From: Litoditis marina
Taxonomy: Eukaryota > Nematoda > Chromadorea > Rhabditida > Rhabditidae
Direction: 5' to 3'
Length of the DNA: 64,000 nucleotides
Assembly (NCBI GenBank): GCA_964036275.1
Contig: OZ038435.1
Span: forward strand, 21,806,559 to 21,870,558
The notes below the pieces were generated by a model. It was not told the origin of the DNA. It worked only from the letters and a program-made list of their open reading frames with translations, and did no database searches. Below, one piece after another: positions 1 to 11,600 of the stretch. Every line of letters starts with the position of its first letter. The first letter of the stretch is position 1. The position numbers were made by a program, and so were the translations under genes.

Positions 1-2482
1 TCACGTGTCTTGTGGGAAATCGGGAAAAACCTCGAGACATCAATTTATTCTCAATGAGTAACATATTACTTCATGGTAGTAACGTAAGAGAAGGTTTATC
101 AACACTGGCCTACTACATTAAATCGGTCATGTTTAGACAATTACAATTATGTTCTCCCTGCGTGTACTAAGTCACGTTTCTCGTGGGAAATTGGGAGGAA
201 CCTTGAAACATCAATTTATTCTCAATGAGTAACATATTACTTCATGAAAATAACGTAAGATAAGGTTTTTCAACACTGGCCTACTACATTAAATCGGTCA
301 TGTTTAGACAATTACAATTATGTTCTCCCTGCGTGTCCTAATTCACGTGTCTCGTGGGAAATTGGGAGGAACCTCGAGACATCAATTTATTTTCAATGAG
401 TAACATATAACTTCATGAAAGTAACGTAAGAGAAGGTTTATCAACACTGGCCTACTACATTAAATTGGTCATGTTTAGACAATTACAATTATGTTTTTAC
501 TGCGTGTACTAAGTCACGTGTCTCGTGAGAAATTGGGAGGAACCTCGAGACATCAATTTATTTTCAATGAGTAACATATTACTTCATGAAGGTAACGTAT
601 AAGATGGTTCATCAACACTGGCCTACTACATTAAATCGGTCATGTTAAGACAATTACAATTATGTTCTCCCTGCGTCTACTAAGTCACGTGTCTCGTGGG
701 AAATTGGGAGGAACCTCGAGACATCAATTTATTTTCAATGAGTAACATATTACTTCATGAAGGTAACGTATAAGATGGTTCATCAACACTGGCCTACTAC
801 ATTAAATCGGTCATGTTAAGACAATTACAATTATGTTCTCCCTGCGTGTACTAAGTCACGTGTCTCGTGGGAAATTGGGAGGAACCTCGAGACATCAATT
901 TATTTTCAATGAGTAACATATTACTTCATGAAGGTAACGTATAAGATGGTTTATCAACACTGGCCTACTACATTAAATCGGTCATGTTAAGACAATTACA
1001 ATTATGTTGTTCCTGCGTGTACTAAGTCACGTGTCTCGTGGGAAATTGGGAGGAACCTAGAGACATCAATTTATTTTCAATGAGTAACATATTACTTCAT
1101 GAAGGTAACGTATAAGATGGTTTATCAACACTGGCCTACTACATTAAATCGGTCATGTTAAGACAATTACAATTATGTTGTTCCTGCGTGTACTAAGTCA
1201 CGTGTCTCGTGGGAAATTGGGAGGAACCTAGAGACATCAATTTATTTTCAATGAGTAACATTTTACTTCATGAAGGTAACGTATAAGATGGTTCATCAAC
1301 ACTGGCCTACTACATTAAATCGGTCATGTTAAGACAATTACAATTATGTTCTCCCTGCGTGTACTAAGTCACGTGTCTCGTGGGAAATTGGGAGGAACCT
1401 CGAGACATCAATTTATTTTAAATGAGTAACATATCACTTCATGGAGGTAACGTATAAGATGGTTCATCAACACTGGCCTACTACATTAAATCGGTCATGT
1501 TAAGACAATTACAATTATGTTCTCCCTGCGTGTACTAAGTCACGTGTCTCGTGGGAAATTGGGAGGAACCTCGAAACATCAACTTATTCTCAATGAGTAA
1601 CATATAACTTCATGAAAGTAACGTAAGAGAAGGTTTATCAACACTGGCCTACTACATTAAATCGGTCATGTTTAGACAATTACAATTATGTTCTCCCTGC
1701 GTGTACCAAGTCACGTGTCTTGTGGGAAATCGGGAAAAACCCCGAGACATCAATTTATTCTCAATGAGTAACATATAACTTCATGAAAGTAACGTAAGAG
1801 AAGGTTTATCAACACTGGCCTACTACATTAAATCGGTCATGTTTAGACAATTACAATTATGTTCTCCCTGCGTGTACTAAGTCACGTTTCTCGTGGGAAA
1901 TTGGGAGGAACCTTGAAACATCAATTTATTCTCAATGAGTAACATATTACTTCATGAAAGTAACGTAAGAGAAGGTTATCAACACTGGCCTACTACATTA
2001 AATCGGTCATGTTAAGACAATTACAATTATGTTCTCCCTGCGTGTACTAAGTCACGTGTCTCGTGGGAAATTGGGAGGAACCTCGAGACATCAATTTATT
2101 TTCAATGAGTAACATATTACTTCATGAAGGTAACGTATAAGATGGTTTATCAACACTGGCCTACTACATTAAATCGGTCATGTTAAGACAATTACAATTA
2201 TGTTGTTCCTGCGTGTACTAAGTCACGTGTCTCGTGGGAAATTGGGAGGAACCTAGAGACATCAATTTATTTTCAATGAGTAACATTTTACTTCATGAAG
2301 GTAACGTATAAGATGGTTCATCAACACTGGCCTACTACATTAAATCGGTCATGTTAAGACAATTACAATTATGTTCTCCCTGCGTCTACTAAGTCACGTG
2401 TCTCGTGGGAAATTGGGAGGAACCTCGAGACATCAATTTATTTTCAATGAGTAACATATTACTTCATGAAGGTAACGTATAA
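1..2482 (+). repeat. 171-bp satellite Sat1, block 1 (forward)
   Basis: Head-to-tail monomers of 171 bp: the TCACG(T) landmark recurs at 1, 172, 343, 514 and 685. The unit contains a CACGTG hexamer, a CTCGTGGGAAATYGGGA stretch and an AT-rich half. About 14.5 monomers lie here. Most monomers of this block carry the subfamily marker CGTATAAGATGG instead of the CGTAAGAGAAGG seen further right. The short open frames in it simply reflect the monomer reading through and have no coding support. The block is cut inside a monomer by the transposon that follows. Confidence 0.97.
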
Positions 2483-2497
2483 GGCTGCGTTCACACT
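2483..2497 (+). repeat. Left terminal inverted repeat of the transposon
   Basis: GGCTGCGTTCACACT, perfectly complementary to 3674-3688. A hairpin with 11-bp arms (2515-2525 and 2528-2538, GCCGCTGCATC and complement) follows 17 bp further in. Confidence 0.92.
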
Positions 2498-2759
2498 TCG
2501 CGCCTCCAACTCGAGCCGCTGCATCTGGATGCAGCGGCCAAAAATAGCAAAGGCTGCATTTCAGTCAAAAGCCGCTGCATCCGGATCTGAAAGCTGAAAG
2601 CCGCTGCTTCTTGCTGTCGAGAAGTATGAACCTACTTGGAGGCCGTTACGATTTTCTCAAACTTGAGCAAAATTCAAACATTATATAATTTTGTTTAATT
2701 TCAGGTCTATACGCAAACCGTTCGCTAAGTTTCGTACAGGAACCTGTTTTGAAGTCTCT

Positions 2760-3147
2760 TGTCGCATCGCGTGCACGCGCGCGCGTTTTGTCAAACTGTA
2801 TAATTGTGTCTAGCATGAGCACGTACAACTACATTTTGTTTGCCAATTTTAGCACTGTAAAACCTAATTTGAAATTTTTGTCGCGTCGCGTGCACGCGCG
2901 CGCGTTTGGTCGAAATTTATAGTCGTGCCTAGCATGAGCACGTACAACTACATTTGTTTGCCAATTTTAGCACTGTGAACCTAATTTGAAGTTTTTGTCG
3001 CGTCGCGTGCACGCGTGCGCGTTTCCAGACAATGTTAATCGTAATTTACGTTATCAGATACTACTACACTCGTACGCCAAATTTCGTACGATTTGATCCA
3101 CTCTGAAAAAACCGTCGCGTCGCGTGCAGCGCGCGCGTTTTTTGAAA
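2760..3147. repeat. Internal tandem repeat of the transposon (4 x about 118 bp)
   Basis: The phrase TCGCGTGCACGCGCGCGCG (with small changes) recurs near 2763, 2881, 2999 and 3117. Copies 2 and 3 share the whole surrounding unit, including CTAGCATGAGCACGTACAAC. Each carries an alternating CG/CA purine-pyrimidine run able in principle to adopt Z-DNA. Copy 4 has lost part of the flank. Confidence 0.8.
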
Positions 3148-3673
3148 ATATGAATCAAACGTGCAGAAACTACAGAGCGGCAGGGACGAGGAGCCATTCT
3201 GAACGAGAAAGAATAAAATTATCAAGGCAAAATAAGTTGTAACCATCTACTCCGTGAAAACAGACAGTTCATGACAATTTAATGATGAAAAATAATAGCT
3301 CTGACGGTTGCACACCGGTATTTCCACTATAAAATTGCTGCTCACTGATGATATTGTTCCAAACACCTGACAGAACTTTATTAAAAATGCACAATGGGAA
3401 CAGAACAACAAATAAACTCAAGTTACAAAGAAAATGCAAGCACGGAAGTGGCCGCTGCCTTTGATTGCAAGCAAAGGCAGCGGCTTCTTGAGTTGGATGC
3501 AAAAATATCCCAAACCGGCGGCAAAAGTGAGCGGCCGCTGCAAAATAAGTATGAACCTCCCAAATGCACCTGGGTGCACGAGCCGCCGCACCTGGATGCG
3601 GCGGCTCAATCGATAATCATGTTTTTAGCAGGCGAGCCCCCAGGTTGCGAGGCCGCTGCATCTGGGTGCACGT

Positions 3674-3688
3674 AGTGTGAACGCAGCC
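3674..3688 (-). repeat. Right terminal inverted repeat of the transposon
   Basis: AGTGTGAACGCAGCC, the exact reverse complement of the left end; immediately followed by the second TAA of the target duplication. A GATGCAGCGGC-type subterminal motif is shared with the left end in inverted orientation. Confidence 0.92.
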
Positions 3689-4917
3689 TAAGATGGTTCA
3701 TCAACACTGGCCTACTACATTAAATCGGTCATGTTAAGACAATTACAATTATATTCTCCCTGCGTGTACTAAGTCACGTGTCTCGTGGGAAATTGGGAGG
3801 AACCTCGAGACATCAATTTATTTTAAATGAGTAACATATCACTTCATGGAGGTAACGTATAAGATGGTTCATCAACACTGGCCTACTACATTAAATCGGT
3901 CATGTTAAGACAATTACAATTATGTTCTCCCTGCGTGTACTAAGTCACGTGTCTCGTGGGAAATTGGGAGGAACCTCGAAACATCAACTTATTCTCAATG
4001 AGTAACATATAACTTCATGAAAGTAACGTAAGAGAAGGTTTATCAACACTGGCCTACTACATTAAATCGGTCATGTTTAGACAATTACAATTATGTTCTC
4101 CCTGCGTGTACCAAGTCACGTGTCTTGTGGGAAATCGGGAAATCCTCGAGACATCAATTTATTCTCAATGAGTAACATATAACTTCATGAAAGTAACGTA
4201 AGAGAAGGTTTATCAACACTGGCCTACTACATTAAATCGGTCATGTTTAGACAATTACAATTATGTTCTCCCTGCGTGTACTAAGTCACGTTTCTCGTGG
4301 GAAATTGGGAGGAACCTTGAGACATCAATTTATTTTCAATGAGTAACATATTAGTTCATGAAGGTAACGTATAAGATGGTTTATCAACACTGGCCTACTA
4401 CATTAAATCGGTCATGTTTAGACAATTACAATTATGTTCTCCCTGCGTGTACTAAGTCACGTGTCTCGTGGGAAATTGGGAGGAACCTCGAGACATCAAT
4501 TTATTTTAAATGAGTAACATATTACTTCATGGAGGTAACGTATAAGATGGTTCATCAACACTGGCCTACTACATTAAATCGGTCATGTTAAGACAATTAC
4601 AATTATGTTCTCCCTGCGTGTACTAAGTCACGTTTCTCGTGGGAAATTGGGAGGAACCTTGAAACATCAATTTATTCTCAATGAGTAACATATTACTTCA
4701 TGAAAGTAACGTAAGAGAAGGTTTATCAACACTGGCCTACTACATTAAATCGGTCATGTTTAGACAATTACAATTATGTTCTCCCTGCGTGTCCTAAGTC
4801 ACGTGTCTCGTGGGAAATTGGGAGGAACCTCGAGACATCAATTTATTTTCAATGAGTAACATATAACTTCATGAAAGTAACGTAAGAGAAGGTTTATCAA
4901 CACTGGACTACTACATT

Positions 4918-7900
4918 AAATTGGTCATGTTTAGACAATTACAATTATGTTCTCCCTGCGTGTACTAAGTCACGTGTCTCGTGGGAAATTGGGAGGAACC
5001 TCGAGACATCAATTTATTTTCAATGAGTAACATATTACTTCATGAAGGTAACGTATAAGATGGTTTATCAACACTGGCCTACTACATTAAATCGGTCATG
5101 TTAAGACAATTACAATTATGTTTTCCCTGCGTGTACTAAGTCACGTGTCTCGTGGGAAATTGGGAGGAACCTCGAGACATCAATTTATTTTCAATGAGTA
5201 ACATATTACTTCATGAAGGTAACATATAAAATGGTTTATCAACACTGGCCTACTACATTAAATCGGTCATGTTAAGACAATTACAAGTATGTTTTTCCTG
5301 CGTGTACTAAGTCACGTGTCTCGTGGGAAATTGGGAGGAACCTCGAGACATCAATTTATTTTCAATGAGTAACATATTACTTCATGAAGGTAACGTATAA
5401 GATGGTTTATCAACACTGGCCTACTACATTAAATCGGTCATGTTAAGACAATTACAATCATGTTCTCCCTGCGTGTACTAAGTCACGTGTCTCGTGGGAA
5501 ATTGGGAGGAACCTCGAGACATCAATTTATTTTCAATGAGTAACATATTAGTTCATGAAGGTAACGTATAAGATGGTTTATCAACACTGGCCTACTACAT
5601 TAAATCGGTCATGTTAAGACAATTACAATTATGTTTTTCCTGCGTGTACTAAGTCACGTGTCTCGTGGGAAATTGGGAGGAACCTCGAGACATCAATTTA
5701 TTTTCAATGAGTAACATATTACTTCATGAAGGTAACGTATAGGATGGTCTTTCAACACTGGCCTACTACATTAAATCGGTCATGTTAAGACAATTACAAT
5801 TATGTTCTCCCTGCGTGTACTAAGTCACGTCTCTCGTGGGAAATTGGGAGGAACCTCGAGACATCAATTTATTCTCAATGAGTAACATATTACTTCATGA
5901 AAGTAACGTAAAAGAAGGTTCATCAACACTGGCCTACTACATTAAATCGGTCATGTTTAGACAATTACAATTATGTTCTCCCTGCGTGTACTGAGTCACG
6001 TGTCTCGTGGGAAATTGGGAGGAACCTTGAAACATCAATTTATTCTCAATGAGTAACATATTACTTCATGAAAGTAACGTAAGAGAAGGTTTATCAACAC
6101 TGGCCTACTACATTAAATTGGTCATGTTTAGACAATTACAGTTATGTTCTCCCTGCGTGTATTGAGTCACGTGTCTCGTGGGAAATTGGGAGGAACCTCG
6201 AGACATCAATTTATTTTCAATGAGTAACATATTACTTCATGAAGGTAACGTATAAGATGGTTTATCAACACTGGCCTACTACATTAAATCGGTCATGTTA
6301 AGACAATTACAATTATGTTTTTCCTGCGTGTACTAAGTCACGTGTCTCGTGGGAAATTGGGAGGAACCTCGAGACATCAATTTATTTTCAATGAGTAACA
6401 TATTACTTCATGAAGGTAACGTATAAGATGGTTTATCAACACTGGCCTACTACATTAAATCGGTCATGTTAAGACAATTACAATCATGTTCTCCCTGCGT
6501 GTACTAAGTCACGTGTCTCGTGGGAAATTGGGAGGAACCTCGAGACATCAATTTATTTTCAATGAGTAACATATTAGTTCATGAAGGTAACGTATAAGAT
6601 GGTTTATCAACACTGGCCTACTACATTAAATCGGTCATGTTAAGACAATTACAATTATGTTTTTCCTGCGTGTACTAAGTCACGTGTCTCGTGGGAAATT
6701 GGGAGGAACCTCGAGACATCAATATATTTTCAATGAGTAACATATTACTTCATGAAGGTAACGTATAGGATGGTTTATCAACACTGGCCTACTACATCAA
6801 ATTGGTCATGTTTAGACAATTACAATTATGTTCTCCCTGCGTGTACTAAGTCACGTGTCTCGTGGGAAATTGGGAGGAACCTCGAGACATCAATTTATTT
6901 TCAATGAGTAACATATTACTTCATGAAGGTAACGTATAAGATGGTTTATCAACACTGGCCTACTACATTAAATCGGTCATGTTAAGACAATTACAATTAT
7001 GTTTTCCCTGCGTGTACTAAGTCACGTGTCTCGTGGGAAATTGGGAGGAACCTCGAGACATCAATTTATTTTCAATGAGTAACATATTACTTCATGAAGG
7101 TAACATATAAAATGGTTTATCAACACTGGCCTACTACATTAAATCGGTCATGTTAAGACAATTACAAGTATGTTTTTCCTGCGTGTACTAAGTCACGTGT
7201 CTCGTGGGAAATTGGGAGGAACCTCGAGACATCAATTTATTTTCAATGAGTAACATATTACTTCATGAAGGTAACGTATAAGATGGTTTATCAACACTGG
7301 CCTACTACATTAAATCGGTCATGTTAAGACAATTACAATCATGTTCTCCCTGCGTGTACTAAGTCACGTGTCTCGTGGGAAATTGGGAGGAACCTCGAGA
7401 CATCAATTTATTTTCAATGAGTAACATATTAGTTCATGAAGGTAACGTATAAGATGGTTTATCAACACTGGCCTACTACATTAAATCGGTCATGTTAAGA
7501 CAATTACAATTATGTTTTTCCTGCGTGTACTAAGTCACGTGTCTCGTGGGAAATTGGGAGGAACCTCGAGACATCAATTTATTTTCAATGAGTAACATAT
7601 TACTTCATGAAGGTAACGTATAGGATGGTTTATCAACATTGGCCTACTACATTAAATCGGTCATGTTAAGACAATTACAATTATGTTCTCCCTGCGTGTA
7701 CTAAGTCACGTCTCTCGTGGGAAATTGGGAGGAACCTCGAGACATCAATTTATTCTCAATGAGTAACATATTACTTCATGAAAGTAACGTAAAAGAAGGT
7801 TCATCAACACTGGCCTACTACATTAAATCGGTCATGTTTAGACAATTACAATTATGTTCTCCCTGCGTGTACTGAGTCACGTGTCTCGTGGGAAATTGGG

Positions 7901-8679
7901 AGGAACCTTGAAACATCAATTTATTCTCAATGAGTAACATATTACTTCATGAAAGTAACGTAAGAGAAGGTTTATCAACACTGGCCTACTACATTAAATT
8001 GGTCATGTTTAGACAATTACAGTTATGTTCTCCCTGCGTGTATTGAGTCACGTGTCTCGTGGGAAATTGGGAGGAACCTCGAGACATCAATTTATTTTCA
8101 ATGAGTAACATATTACTTCATGAAGGTAACGTATAAGATGGTTTATCAACACTGGCCTACTACATTAAATCGGTCATGTTAAGACAATTACAATTATGTT
8201 TTTCCTGCGTGTACTAAGTCACGTGTCTCGTGGGAAATTGGGAGGAACCTCGAGACATCAATTTATTTTCAATGAGTAACATATTACTTCATGAAGGTAA
8301 CGTATAAGATGGTTTATCAACACTGGCCTACTACATTAAATCGGTCATGTTAAGACAATTACAATCATGTTCTCCCTGCGTGTACTAAGTCACGTGTCTC
8401 GTGGGAAATTGGGAGGAACCTCGAGACATCAATTTATTTTCAATGAGTAACATATTAGTTCATGAAGGTAACGTATAAGATGGTTTATCAACACTGGCCT
8501 ACTACATTAAATCGGTCATGTTAAGACAATTACAATTATGTTTTTCCTGCGTGTACTAAGTCACGTGTCTCGTGGGAAATTGGGAGGAACCTCGAGACAT
8601 CAATATATTTTCAATGAGTAACATATTACTTCATGAAGGTAACGTATAGGATGGTTTATCAACACTGGCCTACTACATT
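4918..8679 (+). repeat. Higher-order repeat in Sat1: 11 monomers (1,881 bp), two copies
   Basis: Private variants recur exactly 1,881 bp (11 x 171) apart: AACATATAAA at 5221 and 7102, TCTCTCG at 5830 and 7711, AATATATT at 6721 and 8602, CAATCATG near 5456 and 7337. Copy 1 is about 4918-6798, copy 2 about 6799-8679. A secondary 6-monomer offset (1,026 bp) is also visible inside. Confidence 0.85.
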
Positions 8680-11600
8680 AAATCGGTCATGTTAAGACAA
8701 TTACAATTATGTTCTCCCTGCGTGTACTAAGTCACGTCTCTCGTGGGAAATTGGGAGGAACCTCGAGACATCAATTTATTTTCAATGAGTAACATATTAG
8801 TTCATGAAGGTAACGTATAAGATGGTTCATCACCACTGGCCTACTACATCAAATCGGTCATGTTAAGACAATTACAATTATGTTCTCCCTGCGTGTACTA
8901 AGTCACGTGTCTCGTGGGAAATCAGGAGGAACCTCGAGACATCAATTTATTTTCAATGAGTAACATATTACTTCATGAAGGTAACGTATAAGATGGTTTA
9001 TCAACACTGGCCTACTACATTGAATCGGTCATGTTAAGACAATTACAATTATGTTCTCCCTGCGTGTTCTAAGTCACGTGTCTCGTGGAAAATTGGGAGG
9101 AACCTCAAGACATCAATTTATTTTCAATGAGTAACATATTAGTTCATGAAGGTAACGTATAAGATGGTTCATCACCACTGGCCTACTACATTAAATCGGT
9201 CATGTTTAGACAATTACAATTATGTTCTCCCTGCGTGTACTAAGTCACGTTTCTCGTGGGAAATTGGGAGGAACCTCGAAACATCAACTTATTCTCAATG
9301 AGTAACATATAACTTCATGAAAGTAACGTAAGAGAAGGTTTATCAACACTGGCCTACTACATTAAATCGGTCATGTTTAGACAATTACAATTATGTTCTC
9401 CCTGCGTGTACTAAGTCACGTGTCTTGTGGGAAATCGGGAAAAACCTCGAGACATCAATTTATTCTCAATGAGTAACATATTACTCCATGAAAATAACGT
9501 AAGAGCTGGTTTATCAACACTGGCCTACTACATTAAATCGGTCGTGTTTAGACAATAACAATTATGTTCTCCCTGCGTGTACTAAGTCACGTGTCTCGTG
9601 GGAAATTGGGAGGAACCTCGAAACATCAATTTATTCTCAATGAGTAACATATTACTTCATGAAAGTAACGTAAGAGAAGGTTTATCAACACTGGCCTACT
9701 ACATTAAATCGGTCATGTTTAGACAATAACAATTATGTTCTTCCTGCGTGTACTAAGTCACGTGTTCGTGGGAAATTGGGAGGAACCTCGAAACATCAAT
9801 TTATTCTCAATGAGTAACATATTACTTCATGAAAGTAACGTGAAAGAAGGTTCATCAACACTGGCCTACTACATTAAATCGGTCATGTTTAGATGATTAC
9901 AATTATGTTCTCCCTGCGTGGTACTGAGTCACGTGTCTCGTGGGAAATTGTGAGGAACCTTGAAACATCAATTTATTCTCAAGAGTAACATATAACTTCA
10001 TGAAAGTAACGTAAGAGAAGGTTTATCAACACTGGCCTACTACATTAAATTGGTCATGTTTAGACAATTACAATTATGTTCTCCCTGCGTGTATTGAGTC
10101 ACGTGTCTCGTGGGAAATTGGGAGGAACCTCGAAACATCAATTTATTCTCAATGAGTAACATATAACTTCATGAAAGTAACGTGAGAGAAGGTTCATCAA
10201 CACTGGCCTACTACATTAATCGGTCATGTTTACACAATTACAATTATGTTCTCCCTGCGTGTACTGAGTCACGTGTCTGGGAAATCGGGAGGAACCTTGA
10301 AACATCATTTATTCTCAATGAGTAACATATTACTTCATGAAAATAACGTAAGAGAAGGTTTATCAACACTGGCCTACTACATTAAATCGGTCATGTTTAC
10401 ACAATTACAATTATGTTCTCCCTGCGTGTACTGAGTCACGTGTCTCGTTGGAAATTGGGAGGAACCTTCAAACATCAATTTATTCTCAATGAGTAACATA
10501 TTACTTCATGAAAATAACGTAAGAGAAGGTTTATCAACACTGGCCTACTACATTAAATCGGTCATGTTTAGACAATTACAATTATGTTCTCCTGCGTGTA
10601 TTGAGTCAGGTGTCTCGTGGGAAATTGGGAGGAACCTTGAAACATCAATATATTCTCAATGAGTAACATATTACTTCATGAAAATAACGTAAGAGAAGGT
10701 TTATCAACACTGGCCTACTACATTAAATCGGTCATGTTTAGACAATTACAATTATGTTCTCCCTGCGTGTATGAGTCACGTGTCTCGTGGGAAATTGGGA
10801 GGACCTTGAAACATCAATTTATTCTCAATGAGTAACATATTACTTCATGAAAGTAACGTAAGAGAAGGTTTATCAACACTGGCCTACTACATTAAATTGG
10901 TCATGTTTAGACAATTACAATTATGTTCTCCTGCGTGTATTGAGTCACGTGTCTCGTGGGAAGATGGGAGAACCTTGAAACATCAATGTATTCTCAATGA
11001 GTAACATATTACTTCATGAAAGTAACGTAAGAGAAGGTTCATCAACACTGGCCTACTACATTAAATCGGTCATGTTTAGACAATTACAATTATGTTCTCC
11101 CTGCGTGTACTAAGTCACGTGTCTTGTGGGAAATCGGGGAAAACTCGAGACATCAATTTATTCTCAATGAGTAACATATTACTCCATGAAAATAACGTAA
11201 GAGCTGGTTTATCAACACTGGCCTACTACATTAAATCGGTCATGTTTAGACAATTACAATTATGCTCTCCCTACGTGTACTGAGTCACGTGTCTCGTGGG
11301 AAATTGGGAGGAACTTCGAAACATCAATTTATTCTCAATGAGTAACATATAACTTCATGAAAATAATGTAAGAGAAGGTTTAACCATACTGGCCTACTAC
11401 ATTAAATTGGTCGTGTTTTAAACAATTACAATTATGTTCTCCCTGCGTATACTAAGTCACGTGTCTTGTGGGAAATCGGGAAAAACCTTGAAACATCAAT
11501 TTATTCTCAATGAGTAACATATTACTTCATGAAAGTAACGTAAGAGAAGTTTATCAACACTGGCCTACTACATTAAATCGGTCATGTTTAGACAATTACA

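Larger units (their letters stand above)
2483..3688. mobile_element. Non-autonomous PIF/Harbinger-like DNA transposon (MITE-like), 1,206 bp
   Basis: The element has 15-bp perfect terminal inverted repeats (GGCTGCGTTCACACT at 2483-2497, its complement at 3674-3688) and is flanked by TAA on both sides (2480-2482 and 3689-3691). The uninterrupted satellite monomer has a single TAA at this point, so the 3-bp target duplication is directly visible. TWA duplications with GG-starting ends are typical of the PIF/Harbinger superfamily (family knowledge). No frame exceeds 93 codons and none resembles a transposase, so mobilisation would need an enzyme encoded elsewhere. Inside are GC-rich hairpins near both ends and four copies of a repeat of about 118 bp. 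Superfamily assignment rests on target duplication and ends only. Confidence 0.85.

Noticed and set aside
3394..3675. 93-codon frame inside the transposon
   Set aside because: Runs through GC-rich hairpins and the right terminal repeat; no transposase motif and the overlapping antisense frames are as long.
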